From contig CM026391.1 in assembly GCA_014843695.1 (NCBI GenBank), forward strand, positions 40,222,768 to 40,286,767: a DNA stretch of 64,000 nucleotides. The letters run 5' to 3'. Positions 1-16,039 of this stretch are shown piece after piece (position 1 is the stretch's first letter; the number at the start of each line of letters is the position of its first letter). Position numbers and translations under genes: made by a program. The notes beneath the pieces were generated by a model. It had not been told where the DNA came from. It worked only from the letters and a program-made list of their open reading frames with translations, and did not search any database. Source of the stretch: Archivesica marissinica (taxonomy: Eukaryota; Mollusca; Bivalvia; Venerida; Vesicomyidae).

Positions 1-759
1 TGTCGGGAGTACACTCTGGAACATGTATATTGTCTGGTGTAATGTATATTGTCTTGTGTAATGTCGGGATTACACTCTGGAACATGTATATTGTCTGGTG
101 TAATGTATATTGTCTGGTGTAATGGCGGGATTACACTCTGGAACATGTATATTGTCTGGTGTAATGTCGGGATTACACTCTGGAACATGTATATTGTCTG
201 GTGTAATGTCGGGATTACACTCTGTAACATGTATATTGTCTGGTGTAATGTCGGGATTACACTCTGGAACATGTATATTGTCTGGTGTAATGTCGGGATT
301 ACACTCTGGAACATGTATATTGTCTGGTGTAATGGCGGGATTACACTCTGGAACATGTATATTGTCTGGTGTAATGGCGGGATTACACTCTGGAACATGT
401 ATATTGTCTGGTGTAATGTCGGGATTACACTCTGGAACATGTATATTGTCTGGTGTAATGGTGGGATTACACTCTGTAACATGTATATTGTCTGGTGTAA
501 TGTCGGGATTACACACTGGACCATGTATATTGTCTGGTGTAATGGCGGGATTACACACTGGAAAATGTATATTGTCTGGTGTAGTGGCGGGATTACACTC
601 TGGAACATGTATATTGTCTGGAGTAATGTCGGGATTACACTCTGGAACATGTATATTGTCTGGTGTAGTGTCGGGATTACACTCTGGAACATGTATATTG
701 TCTGGTGTAATGTCGGGATTACACTCTGGAACATGTATATTGTCTGGTGTAATGTATAT

Positions 760-3700
760 TGTCTTGTGTAATGTCGGGATTACACTCTGGAACATGTATA
801 TTGTCTGGTGTAATGTATATTGTCTGGTGTAATGGCGGGATTACACTCTGGAACATGTATATTGTCTTGTGTAATGTCGGGATTACACTCTGGAACATGT
901 ATATTGTCTGGTGTAATGTCGGGATAACACTCTGTAACATGTATATTGTCTGGTGTAATGTCGGGATTACACTCTGGAACATGTATATTGTCTGGTGTAA
1001 TGTGGGGATTACACTCTGGAACATGTATATTGTCTGGTGTAGTGTCGGGATTACACTCTGGAACGTGTATATTGTCTGGTGTAGTGGCGGGATTACACTC
1101 TGGAACATGTATATTGTCTGGTGTAATAGCGGGACTACATTCTGGAACATGTATATTGTCTGGTGTAATGTCGGGATTACACTCTGGAACATGTATATTG
1201 TCTGGTGTAATGTCGGGAGTACACTCTGGAACATGTATATTGTCTGGTGTAATGTATAGTGTCTGTTGTAATGTCGGGATTACACTCTGGCACATGTATA
1301 TTTTCTTGTGTAATGTCGGGATTACACTCTGGAACATGTATAGTGTCTGTTGTAATGGCGGGATTACACTATGGAACATGTATATTGTCTTGTGTAATGT
1401 CGGGATTACACTCTGGAACATGCATATTGTCTTGTGTAATGTCGGGATTACACTCTGGAACATGTATATTGTCTTGTGTAATGGCGGGATTACACTCTGG
1501 AACATGTGTATTGTTTGGTGTAATGACGGGATTACACTCTGGAACATGCATATTGTCTTGTGTAATGTCGGGATTACACTATGGAACGTGTATATTGTCT
1601 GGTGTAATGCATATTGTTTGGTGTAGTGGCGGGATTACACTCTGAAACATGCATATTGTCTGGTGTAATGTCGGGATTACACTCTGGAACATGCATATTG
1701 TCTGGTGTAATGTCGGGATTACACTCTGGAACATGCATATTGTCTTGTGTAATGTCGGGATTACACTCTGGAACATGCATATTGTCTTGTGTAATGTCGG
1801 GATTACACTCTGGAACATGCATAATGTCTGGTGTAGTGGCGGGATTACACTCTGGAACATGCATAATGTCTGGTGTAGTGACGGGATTACACTCTGGAAC
1901 ATGCATAATGTCTGGTGTAGTGGCGGGATTACACTCTGGAACATCCATATTGTTTGGTGTAATGTCGGGATTACACTCTCGTATAATGTATATTGTCTGG
2001 TGTAATGGCGGTATTACACTCTGGAACATGTATATTGTCTGGTGTAATGGCGGGATTACACTCTGGAACATGTATATTGATTCGTGTAATGGCGGGATTA
2101 CACTCTGGAACATGCATATTGTACGGTTTAATGGCGGTATTACACTCTGGAACATGTATATTGTCTGGTGTAATGTCGGGATTACACTCTGGAACATGTA
2201 TGTTGTCAGGTGTAATGTCGGGATTACACTCTGGAACATGTATATTGTCTGGTGTAATGTCGGGATTACACTCTTGAACATGTATATTGTTTGGTGTAAT
2301 GTCGGGATTACACTCTGGAACATGTATATTGTCTGGTGTAATGTCGGGATTACACTCTGGAACATGCATATTGTTTGGTGTAATGTCGGGATTACATTCT
2401 GAAAAATGCATATTGTCTGGTGTAATGTCGGGATTACACTCTGGAACATGTATATTGTCTGGTGAAATGTCGGGATTACACCCTGGAACATGTATATTGT
2501 CTGGTGTAATATCGGGATTACACTCTGGAACATATATATTGTCTGGTGTAATGTCGGGATTACATTCTGGAACATGTATATTGTCTGGTGTAATTGTGCG
2601 ATTACACTCTGGAACATGTTTATTGTCCCGTGTAGTGGCGGGATTACACTCTGGAACATGTATATTGTCTGTTGTAGTGGCGGCATTACACTCTGGAACA
2701 TGCATATTGTCTGGTGTAGTGTCGGGATTACACTCTGGAACATGTATATTGTCTGGTGTAATGTCGGGATTACATTCTGAAACATGTGTATTTACTGGTG
2801 TAGTGGTGGGATTACACACTGGAACATGCATATTGTCTGGTTTAATGTCGGGATTACACTCTTGTAACATGTATATTTTCTGGTGTAGTGGTGGGATTAC
2901 ACACTGGACCATGTATATTGTCTGGTGTAATGGCGGGATTACACACTGGAAAATGTATATTGTCTGGTGTAGTGGCGGGATTACACTCTGGAACATGAAT
3001 ATTGTCTGGAGAAATGTCGGGATTAAACTCTGGAACATGTATATTGTCTGGTGTAGTGTCGGGATTACACTCTGGAACATGTATATTGTCTGGTGTAATG
3101 TCGGGAGTACACTCTGTAACATGTATATTGTCTGGTGTAATGTCGGGATTACACTCTGGAACATGTATATTGTCTGGTGTAATGTCGGGATTACACTCTG
3201 GAACATGTATATTGTCTGGTGTAGTGTCGGGATTACACTCTGGAACGTGCATATTGTCTGGTGTAGTGGCGGGATTACACTCTGTAACATGTATATTGTC
3301 TGGTGTAATGGCGGGACTACACTCTGGAACATGTATATTGTCTGGTGTAATGTCGGGATTACACTCTGGAACATGTATATTTTCTGGTGTAGTGGTGGGA
3401 TTACACACTGGAACATGCATATTGTCTGGTTTAATGTCGGGATTACACTCTGTAACATGTATATTTTCTGGTGTAGTGGTGGGATTACACACTGGACCAT
3501 GTATATTGTCTGGTGTAATGGCGGGATTACACACTGGAAAATGTATATTGTCTGGTGTAGTGGCGGGATTACACTCTGGAACATGTATATTGTCTGGAGT
3601 AATGTCGGGATTACACTCTGGAACATGTATATTGTCTGGTGTAGTGTCGGGATTACACTCTGGAACATGTATATTGTCTGGTGTAATGTCGGGAGTACAC

Positions 3701-6700
3701 TCTGGAACATGTATATTGTCTGGTGTAATGTATATTGTCTTGTGTAATGTCGGGATTACACTCTGGAACATGTATATTGTCTAGTGTAATGGCGGGATTA
3801 CACTCTGGAACATGTATATTGTCTTGTGTAATGTCGGGATTACACTCTGGAACATGTATATTGTCTGGTGTAATGTCGGGATAACACTCTGTAACATGTA
3901 TATTGTCTGGTGTAATGTCGGGATTACACTCTGGAACATGTATATTGTCTGGTGTAATGTCGGGATTACACTCTGGAACATGTATATTGTCTGGTGTAAT
4001 GGCGGGACTACACTCTGGAACATGTATATTGTCTGGTGTAATGGCGGGACTACACTCTGGAACATGTATATTGTCTGGTGTAATGTCGGGATTACACTCT
4101 GGAACATGTATATTTTCTGGTGTAGTGGTGGGATTACACTCTGTAACATGTATATTGTCTGGTGTAATGTCGGGATTACACACTGGACCATGTATATTGT
4201 CTGGTGTAATGGCGGGATTACACACTGGAAAATGTATATTGTCTGGTGTAGTGGCGGGATTACACTCTGGAACATGTATATTGTCTGGAGTAATGTCGGG
4301 ATTACACTCTGGAACATGTATATTGTCTGGTGTAGTGTCGGGAGTACACTCTGGAACATGTATATTGTCTGGTGTAATGTATATTGTCTTGTGTAATGTC
4401 GGGATTACACTCTGGAACATGTATATTGTCTGGTGTAATGTATATTGTCTGGTGTAATGGCGGGATTACACTCTGGAACATGTATATTGTCTGGTGTAAT
4501 GTCGGGATAACACTCTGTAACATGTATATTGTCTGGTGTAATGTCGGGATTACACTCTGGAACATGTATATTGTCTGGTGTAATGTGGGGATTACACTCT
4601 GGAACATGTATATTGTCTGGTGTAGTGTCGGGATTACACTCTGGAACGTGTATATTGTCTGGTGTAGTGGCGGGATTACACTCTGGAACATGTATATTGT
4701 CTGGTGTAATAGCGGGACTACATTCTGGAACATGTATATTGTCTGGTGTAATGTCGGGATTACACTCTGGAACATGTATATTGTCTGGTGTAATGTCGGG
4801 AGTACACTCTGGAACATGTATATTGTCTGGTGTAATGTATAGTGTCTGTTGTAATGTCGGGATTACACTCTGGCACATGTATATTTTCTTGTGTAATGTC
4901 GGGATTACACTCTGGAACATGTATAGTGTCTGTTGTAATGGCGGGATTACACTATGGAACATGTATATTGTCTTGTGTAATGTCGGGATTACACTCTGGA
5001 ACATGCATATTGTCTTGTGTAATGTCGGGATTACACTCTGGAACATGTATATTGTCTTGTGTAATGGCGGGATTACACTCTGGAACATGTGTATTGTTTG
5101 GTGTAATGACGGGATTACACTCTGGAACATGCATATTGTCTTGTGTAATGTCGGGATTACACTATGGAACGTGTATATTGTCTGGTGTAATGCATATTGT
5201 TTGGTGTAGTGGCGGGATTACACTCTGAAACATGCATATTGTCTGGTGTAATGTCGGGATTACACTCTGGAACATGCATATTGTCTGGTGTAATGTCGGG
5301 ATTACACTCTGGAACATGCCTATTGTCTTGTGTAATGTCGGGATTACACTCTGGAACATGCATATTGTCTTGTGTAATGTCGGGATTACACTCTGGAACA
5401 TGCATAATGTCTGGTGTAGTGGCGGGATTACACTCTGGAACATGCATAATGTCTGGTGTAGTGACGGGATTACACTCTGGAACATGCATAATGTCTGGTG
5501 TAGTGGCGGGATTACACTCTGGAACATCCATATTGTTTGGTGTAATGTCGGGATTACACTCTCGTATAATGTATATTGTCTGGTGTAATGGCGGTATTAC
5601 ACTCTGGAACATGTATATTGTCTGGTGTAATGGCGGGATTACACTCTGGAACATGTATATTGTCCAGTGTAGTGGCGGGTTTACACTCTGGAACATGTAT
5701 ATTGTCTGGTATAATGGTGCGATTACACTCTGGATCATGTATATTGATTCGTGTAATGGCGGGATTACACTCTGGAACATGCATATTGTACGGTTTAATG
5801 GCGGTATTACACTCTGGAACATGTATATTGTCTGGTGTAATGTCGGGATTACACTCTGGAACATGTATGTTGTCAGGTGTAATGTCGGGATTACACTCTG
5901 GAACATGTATATTGTCTGGTGTAATGTCGGGATTACACTCTTGAACATGTATATTGTCTGGTGTAATGTCGGGATTACACTCTGGAACATGTATATTGTC
6001 TGGTGTAATGTCGGGATTACACTCTGGAACATGCATATTGTCTGGTGTAATGTCGGGATTACACTCTGGAACATGTATATTGTCTGGTGAAATGTCGGGA
6101 TTACACCCTGGAACATGTATATTGTCTGGTGTAATATCGGGATTACACTCTGGAACATATATATTGTCTGGTGTAATGTCGGGATTACATTCTGGAACAT
6201 GTATATTGTTTGGTGTAATGTCGGGATTACACTCTGGAACATGTATATTGTTTGATGTAGTGGCGGTATTACACTCTGGAACATGTATATTGTCTGGTGT
6301 AATGTCGGGATTACACTCTGGAACATGCATATTGTCTGGTGTAATGTCGGGATTACACTCTGGAACATGTATATTGTCTGGTGTAATGTCGGCATTACAC
6401 ACTGTGACATGCATATTGTCTGGTGTAGTGGCGGGATTACACACTGGAACATGCATATTGTCTGGTGTAATGTCGGGATTACACACTGGAACATACATAT
6501 TGCCTAGTGTAATGACGGGATTACACTCTGGAACATGCATATTGTCTGGATTAATGTCGGGATTACACTCTGGAACATGTATATAGTCTGGTGTAATGTC
6601 GGGATTACACTCTGGAACATGTATATTGTCTGGTGTAATGGCGGGATTACACTCTGGAACATGTATATTGTCTGGTGTAGTGGCGGGATTACACTCTGGA

Positions 6701-9700
6701 ACATGTATATTGTCTGGTGTAATGGTGCGATTACACTCTGGAACATGTATATTGTCCCGTGTAGTGGCGGGATTACACTCTGGAACATGTATATTGTCTG
6801 GTATAATGGTGCGATTACACTCTGGAACATGTATATTGTCTGGTGTAGTGGCGGGATTACACTCTGGAACATGCATATTGATTCGTGTAATGGCGGGATT
6901 ACACTCTGTAACATGCATATAGTCTTGGGTAATGGCGGTATTACACTCTGGAACATGCATATTGTCTGGTGTAATGTCGGGATTACACTCTGGAACATGT
7001 ATATTGTCTGGTGTAATGTCGGGATTACACTCTGGAACATGTATATTGTCTTGTGTAATGTCGGGATTACACTCTGGAACATGTATATTGTCTGGTGTAA
7101 TGTCGGGATAACACTCTGTAACATGTATATTGTCTGGTGTAATGTCGGGATAACACTCTGTAACATGTATATTGTCTGGTGTAATGTCGGGATTACACTC
7201 TGGAACATGTATATTGTCTGGTGTAATGTCGGGATTACACTCTGGAACATGTATATTGTCTGGTTTAGTGTCGGGATTACACTCTGGAACGTGTATATTG
7301 TCTGGTGTAGTGACGGGATTACAATCTGGAACATGTATATTGTCTGGTGTAATGGCGGGATTACACTCTGGAACATGTATATTGTCTGGTGTAATGTCGG
7401 GATTACACTCTGGAACATGTATATTTTCTGGTGTAGTTGTGGGATTACACTCTGGAACATGTATATTTTGTGTGGTGTAATGGCGGGACTACACTCTGGA
7501 ACATGTATATTGTCTGGTGTAATGTCGGGATTACACTCTGGAACATGTATATTGTCTGGTGTAATGTCGGGATTACACTCTGGAACATGTATATTGTCTG
7601 GTGTAATGTCGGGATTACACTCTGGAACATGTATATTGTCTGGTGTAATGGCGGGATTACACTCTGGAACATGTATATTGTCTGGTGTAATGTCGGGATT
7701 ACACTCTGGAACATGTATATTGTCTGGTGTAATGGCGGGATTACACTCTGGAACATGTATATTGTCTGGTGTAATGTCGGGATTACACTCTGGACATGTA
7801 TATTGTCTGGTGTAATGGCGGGATTACACCTGGAAATGTATATTGTCTGGTGTAGTGGCGGGATTACACTCTGGAACATGTATATTGTCTGGTGTAATGG
7901 CGGGATTACACTCTGGAACATGTATATTGTCTGGTGTAATGTCGGGATTACACTCTGGAACATGTATATTGTGGTGTTGTTTTGTCTGGTGTAATGTCGG
8001 GATTACACTCTGGAACATGTATATTGTCTGGTGTAATGTTTTGTCTGGTGTATGGCGGGATTACACTCTGGAACATGTATATTGTCTGGTGTAATGTCGG
8101 GATAACACTCTGTAACATGTATATTGTCTGGTGTAATGTCGGGATTACACTCTGGAACATGTATATTGTCTGGTGTAATGTGGGGATTACACTCTGGAAC
8201 ATGTATATTGTCTGGTGTAGTGTCGGGATTACACTCTGGAACGTGTATATTGTCTGGTGTAGTGGCGGGATTACACTCTGGAACATGTATATTGTCTGGT
8301 GTAATAGCGGGACTACATTCTGGAACATGTATATTGTCTGGTGTAATGTCGGGATTACACTCTGGAACATGTATATTGTCTGGTGTAATGTCGGGAGTAC
8401 ACTCTGGAACATGTATATTGTTGGTGTAATGTATGTGTCTGTTGTAATGTCGGGATTACACTCTGGCACATGTATATTTTCTTGTGTAATGTCGGGATTA
8501 CACTCTGGAACATGTATAGTGTCTGTTGTAATGGCGGGATTACACTATGGAACATGTATATTGTCTTGTGTAATGTCGGGATTACACTCTGGAACATGCA
8601 TATTGTCTTGTGTAATGTCGGGATTACACTCTGGAACATGTATATTGTCTTGTGTAATGGCGGGATTACACTCTGGAACATGTGTATTGTTTGGTGTAAT
8701 GACGGGATTACACTCTGGAACATGCATATTGTCTTGTGTAATGTCGGGATTACACTATGGAACGTGTATATTGTCTGGTGTAATGCATATTGTTTGGTGT
8801 AGTGGCGGGATTACACTCTGAAACATGCATATTGTCTGGTGTAATGTCGGGATTACACTCTGGAACATGCATATTGTCTGGTGTAATGTCGGGATTACAC
8901 TCTGGAACATGCCTATTGTCTTGTGTAATGTCGGGATTACACTCTGGAACATGCATATTGTCTTGTGTAATGTCGGGATTACACTCTGGAACATGCATAA
9001 TGTCTGGTGTAGTGGCGGGATTACACTCTGGAACATGCATAATGTCTGGTGTAGTGACGGGATTACACTCTGGAACATGCATAATGTCTGGTGTAGTGGC
9101 GGGATTACACTCTGGAACATCCATATTGTTTGGTGTAATGTCGGGATTACACTCTCGTATAATGTATATTGTCTGGTGTAATGGCGGTATTACACTCTGG
9201 AACATGTATATTGTCTGGTGTAATGGCGGGATTACACTCTGGAACATGTATATTGTTCGTGTAGTGGCGGGTTTACACTCTGGAACATGTATATTGTCTG
9301 GTTAATGTATTCGTGTAATGGCGGGATTACACTCTGGAACATGCATATTGTACGGTTTAATGGCGGTATTACACTCTGGAACATGTATATTGTCTGGTGT
9401 AATGTCGGGATTACACTCTGGAACATGTATGTTGTCAGGTGTAATGTCGGGATTACACTCTGGAACATGTATATTGTCTGGTGTAATGTCGGGATTACAC
9501 TCTTGAACATGTATATTGTCTGGTGTAATGTCGGGATTACACTCTGGAACATGTATATTGTCTGGTGTAATGTCGGGATTACACTCTGGAACATGCATAT
9601 TGTCTGGTGTAATGTCGGGATTACACTCTGGAACATGTATATTGTCTGGTGAAATGTCGGGATTACACCCTGGAACATGTATATTGTCTGGTGTAATATC

Positions 9701-9775
9701 GGGATTACACTCTGGAACATATATATTGTCTGGTGTAATGTCGGGATTACATTCTGGAGCATGCATATTGTTTGG
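760..9775 (+). repeat. ~3.59-kb higher-order repeat of array 1, three consecutive copies
   Basis: A rare unit with CTGGCACATG instead of CTGGAACATG occurs at 1287, 4870 and 8463, spaced 3,583 and 3,593 bp. Long flanking stretches with private variants match between copies (for example 946-1626 with 4529-5209). Copy 2 carries two extra units (84 bp) near 5,650-5,755 relative to copy 1. Copy 3 has several small deletions near 8,030-8,060 and 8,430-8,440. Copies diverge from each other beyond about 2,590, 6,190 and 9,775. Block duplication within the array is the simplest explanation. Confidence 0.85.
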
Positions 9776-9989
9776 TGTAATGTCGGGATTACACTCTGGA
9801 ACATGTATATTGTTTGATGTAGTGGCGGTATTACACACTGGAACATGTATATTGTCTCGTGTAATGTCGGGATTACACACTGGAACATGCATATTGTCTG
9901 GTATAATGACGGGATTACACTCTGGAACATGTATATTGTCTGGTGTAATGGCGGCATTACACTCTGTGACATGCATATTGTCTGGTGTA

Positions 9990-12900
9990 GTGGCGGGATT
10001 ACACACTGGAACATGCATATTGTCTGGTGTAATGTCGGGATTACACTCTGGAACATGTATATTGTCTGGTGTAATGGCGGGATTACACTCTGGAACATGT
10101 ATATTGTCTGGTTTAATGTCGGGATTACACTCTGGAACATGTATATTGTCTGGTGTAATGTCGGGATTACACTCTGGAACATGTATATTGTCTGGTGTAA
10201 TGGCGGGATTACACTCTGGAACATGTATATTGTCTGGTGTAGTGGCGGGATTACACTCTGGAACATGTATATTGTCTGGTGTAATGTCGGGATTACACTC
10301 TGGAACATGTATATTGTCTGGTGTAGTGGCGGGATTACACTCTGGAACATGTATATTGTCTGGTGTAATGGCGGGATTACACTCTGGAACATGTATATTG
10401 TCTGGTGTAGTGGCGGGATTACACTCTGGAACATGTATATTGTCTGGTGTAATGGCGGGATTACACTCTGTAACATGTATATTGTCTGGTGTAATGGCGG
10501 GATTACACTCTGGAACATGTATATTGTCTGGTGTAATGTCGGGATTACACTCTGGAACATGTATATTTTCTGGTGTAATGGCGGGATTACACTCTGGAAC
10601 ATGTATATTGTCTGGTGTAATGGCGGGATTACACTCTGGAACATGTATATTGTCTGGTGTAATGTGGGATTACACTCTGGCTGTATATTGTCTGGTGTAA
10701 TGGCGGGATTACACTCTGGAACATGTATATTGTCTGGTGTAATGGCGGGATTACACTCTGGAACATGTATATTGTCTGGTGTAATGTCGGGATTACACTC
10801 TGGAACATGTATATTGTCTGGTGTAATGTCGGGATTACACTCTGGAACATGTATATTGTCTGGTGTAATGTCGGGATTACACTCTGGAACATGTATATTG
10901 TCTGGTGTAATGTATATTGTCTGGTGTAATGTCGGGATTACACTCTGGAACATGTATATTGTCTGGTGTAATGTATATTGTCTGGTGTATGGCGGGATTA
11001 CACTCTGGAACATGTATATTGTCTGGTGTAATGTCGGGATTACACTCTGGAACATGTATATTGTCTGGTGTAATGGCGGGATTACACTCTGGAACATGTA
11101 TATTGTCTGGTGTAATGTCGGGATTACACTCTGGAACATGTATATTGTCTGGTGTAATGTCGGGATTACACTCTGGAACATGTATATTGTCTGGTGTAAT
11201 GGCGGGATTACACTCTGGAACATGTATATTGTCTGGTGTAATGGCGGGATTACACTCTGGAACATGTATATTGTCTGGTGTAATGTCGGGATTACACTCT
11301 GGAACATGTATATTGTCTGGTGTAATGTATATTGTCTGGTGTAATGTTGTATATTGTCTGGTGTAATGGCGGGATTACCTGGAAATGTATATTGTCTGGT
11401 GTAGTGGCGGGATTACACTCTGGAACATGTATATTGTCTGGTGTAATGTCGGGATTACACTCTGGAACATGTATATTGTCTGGTGTAATGGCGGGATTAC
11501 ACTCTGGAACATGTATATTGTCTGGTGTAATGTCGGGATTACACTCTGGAACATGTATATTGTCTGGTGTAATGTATATTGTCTGGTGTAATGGCGGGAT
11601 TACACTCTGGAACATGTATATTGTCTGGTGTATGTATTTTCTGGTGTAATGGCGGGATTACACTCTGGAACATGTATATTGTCTGGTGTAATGTCGGGAT
11701 TACACTCTGGAACATGTATATTGTCTGGTGTAATGTCGGGATTACACTCTGGAACATGTATATTGTCTGGTGTAATGTCGGGATTACACTCTGGAACATG
11801 TATATTGTCTGGTGTAATGTCGGGATTACACTCTGGAACATGTATATTGTCTGGTGTAATGTCGGGATTACACTCTGGAACATGTATATTGTCTGGTGTA
11901 ATGTCGGGATTACACTCTGGAACATGTATATTGTCTGGTGTAATGGCGGGATTACACTCTGGAACATGTATATTGTCTGGTGTAATGTCGGGATTACACT
12001 CTGGAACATGTATATTGTCTGGTGTAATGGCGGGATTACACTCTGGAACATGTATATTGTCTGGTGTAATGTTGTGTATGCGGGATTACACTCTGGAACA
12101 TGTATATTGTCTGGTGTAATGTCGGGATTACACTCTGGAACAATATTGTCTGGTGTATGCGGGATTACACTCTGGAACATGTATATTGTCTGGTGTAATG
12201 GCGGGATTACACTCTGGAACATGTATATTGTCTGGTGTAATGTCGGGATTACACTCTGGAACATGTATATTGTCTGGTGTAGTGGCGGGATTACACTCTG
12301 GAACATGTATATTGTCTGGTGTAATGGCGGGATTACACTCTGGAACATGTATATTGTCTGGTGTAATGGCGGGATTACACTCTGGAACATGTATATTGTC
12401 CGGTTTAATGGCGGGATTACACTCTGGAACATGTATATTGTCTGGTGTAATGTCGGGATTACACTCTGGAACATGTATATTGTCTGGTGTAATGTCGGGA
12501 TTACACTCTGGAACATGTATATTGTCTGGTGTAATGTCGGGATTACACTCTTGAACATGTATATTGTCTGGTGTAATGTCGGGATTACACTCTGGAACAT
12601 GTATATTGTCTGGTGTAATGTCGGGATTACACTCTGGAACATGTATATTGTCTGGTGTAATGTCGGGATTACACTCTGGAAATGCATATTGTCTGGTGTA
12701 ATGTCGGGATTACACTCTGGAACATGTATATTGTCTGGTGTAATGTCGGGATTACACTCTGGAACATGTATATTGTCTGGTGTAATGTCGGGATTACACT
12801 CTGGAACATGTATATTGTCTGGTGTAATGTCGGGATTACACTCTGGAACATGTATATTGTCTGGTGTAATGTGGTTTTGGTGTTTATTGTCTGGTGTAGT

Positions 12901-15900
12901 GGCGGGATTACACTCTGGAACATGTATATTGTCTGTTGTAGTGGCGGATTACACTCTGGAACATGCATATTGTCTGGTGTAATGTCGGGATTACACTCTG
13001 GAACATGTATATTGTCTGGTGTAATGTCGGGATTACATTTGATGTGTTTCTGGTGTAGTGGTGGGATTACACACTGGAACATGCATATTGTCTGGTTTAA
13101 TGTCGGGATTACACTCTTGTAACATGTATATTTTCTGGTGTAGTGGTGGGATTACACACTGGAATGTATATTGTCTGGTGTAATGGCGGGATTACACACT
13201 GGAAAATGTATATTGTCTGGTGTAGTGGCGGGATTACACTCTGGAACATGTATATTGTCTGGTGTAATGTCGGGATTACACTCTGGAACATGTATATTGT
13301 CTGGTGTAGTGTCGGGATTACACTCTGGAACATGTATATTGTCTGGTGTAATGTCGGGATTACACTCTGTAACATGTATATTGTCTGGTGTAATGTCGGG
13401 ATTACACTCTGGAACATGTATATTGTCTGGTGTAATGTCGGGATTACACTCTGGAACATGTATATTGTCTGGTGTAGTGTCGGGATTACACTCTGGAACA
13501 TGTATATTGTCTGGTGTAGTGGCGGGATTACACTCTGGAACATGTATATTGTCTGGTGTAATGGCGGGATTACACTCTGGAACATGTATATTGTCTGGTG
13601 TAATGTCGGGATTACACTCTGGAACATGTATATTTTCTGGTGTAGTGGTGGGATTACACACTGGAACATGCATATTGTCTGGTTTAATGTCGGGATTACA
13701 CTCTGTAACATGTATATTTTCTGGTGTAGTGGTGGGATTACACACTGGAACATGTATATTGTCTGGTGTAATGGCGGGATTACACTCTGGAAAATGTATA
13801 TTGTCTGGTGTAGTGGCGGGATTACACTCTGGAACATGTATATTGTCTGGTGTAATGTCGGGATTACACTCTGGAACATGTATATTGTCTGGTGTAGTGT
13901 CGGGATTACACTCTGGAACATGTATATTGTCTGGTGTAATGTCGGGATTACACTCTGGAACATGTATATTGTCTGGTGTAATGTCGGGATTACACTCTGG
14001 AACATGTATATTGTCTGGTGTAATGTGGTGTAATGGCGGGATTACACTCTGGAACATGTATATTGTCTGGTGTAATGTCGGGATTACACTCTGGAACATG
14101 TATATTGTCTGGTGTAATGTCGGGATTACACTCTGGAACATGTATATTGTCTGGTGTAATGTCGGGATTACACTCTGGAACATGTATATTGTCTGGTGTA
14201 ATGTCGGGATTACACTCTGGAACATGTATATTGTCTGGTGTAATGGCGGGATTACACTCTGGAACATGTATATTGTCTGGTGTAATGGCGGGATTACACT
14301 CTGGAACATGTATATTGTCTGGTGTAATGTCGGGATTACACTCTGGAACATGTATATTTCTGGTGTTGGGGTTTTGACATGTATATTGTCTGGTGTAATG
14401 TCGGGATTACACTGGTGTATATTGTCTGGTGTAATGGCGGGATTACACTCTGGAACATGTATATTGTCTGGTGTAATGGCGGGATTACACTCTGGAACAT
14501 GTATATTGTCTGGTGTAATGTCGGGATTACACTCTGGAACATGTATATTGTCTGGTGTAATGTCGGGATTACACTCTGGAACATGTATATTGTCTGGTGT
14601 AATGTCGGGATTACACTCTGGAACATGTATATTGTCTGGTGTAATGTGCGGGATTACACTCTGGAACATGTATATTGTCTGGTGTAATGTTTTGTTGTGT
14701 TGCGGGATTACACTCTGGAACATGTATATTGTCTGGTGTAATGTCGGGATTACACTCTGGAACATGTATATTGTCTGGTGTAATGTCGGGATTACACTCT
14801 GGAACATGTATATTGTCTGGTGTAATGTATATTGTCTGGTGTAATGTCGGATTACACTCTGGAACATGTATATTGTCTGGTGTAATGGCGGGATTACACT
14901 CTGGAACATGTATATTGTCTGGTGTAGTGGCGGGATTACACTCTGGAACATGTATATTGTCTGGTGTAATGGCGGGATTACACTCTGGAACATGTATATT
15001 GTCTGGTGTAGTGGCGGGATTACACTCTGGAACATGTATATTGTCTGGTGTAATGTCGGGATTACACTCTGGAACATGTATATTGTCTGGTGTAATGGCG
15101 GGATTACACTCTGGAACATGTATATTGTCTGGTGTAATGGCGGGATTACACTCTGGAACATGTATATTGTCTGGTGTAATGTCGGGATTACACTTGGAAC
15201 ATGTATATTGTCTGGTGTAATGTATATTGTCTGGTGTAATGGCGGGATTACACTCTGGAACATGTATATTGTCTGTTGTAATGGCGGGATTACACTCTGG
15301 AACATGTATATTGTCTGGTGTAATGGCGGGATTACACTCTGGAACATGCATATTGTCTGGTGTAATGGCGGGATTACACTCTGGAACATGTATATTGTCT
15401 GGTGTAATGGCGGGATTACACTCTGGAACATGTATATTGTCTGGTGTAATGGCGGGATTACACTCTGGAACATGTATATTGTCTGGTGTAATGTCGGGAT
15501 TACACTCTGGAACATGTATATTGTCTGGTGTAATGTCGGGATTACACTCTGGAACATGTATATTGTCTGGTGTAATGTATATTGTCTGGTGTATGGCGGG
15601 ATTACACTCTGGAACATGTATATTGTCTGGTGTAATGGCGGGATTACACTCTGGAACATGTATATTGTCTGGTGTAGTGGCGGGATTACACTCTGGAACA
15701 TGCATATTGTCTGGTGTATGGGTTTGGTGTTTGATGATATTGTCTGGTGTAATGTCGGGATTACACTCTGGAACATGTATATTGTCTGGTGTAATGTCGG
15801 GATTACACTCTGGAACATGTATATTGTCTGGTGTAATGTCGGGATTACACTCTGGAACATGTATATTGTCTGGTGTAGTGGCGGGATTACACTCTGGAAC
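9990..15900 (+). repeat. Consensus-like, low-divergence zone of array 1
   Basis: Most units here match the consensus and differ only by GTCGGG versus GGCGGG in the loop. The diagnostic variants that mark HORs elsewhere (TCTAGTG, TGTGACATG, CATAATG) are nearly absent. Scattered short deletions disrupt the 42-bp register, for example at 10,666-10,685, 11,380-11,390, 12,140-12,155 and 14,400-14,415. This could be recent homogenisation, or an assembly consensus built from mixed reads. Confidence 0.6.
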
Positions 15901-16039
15901 ATGCATATTGTTTGGTGTAATGATATTGTCTGTGTATGTATATTGTCTGGTGTATGGCGGGATTACACTCTGGAACATGTATATTGTTGGTGTATGTTTG
16001 TGTTGGGGTTTTGGTGTTTGTTGGTCATGGAACATGTAT

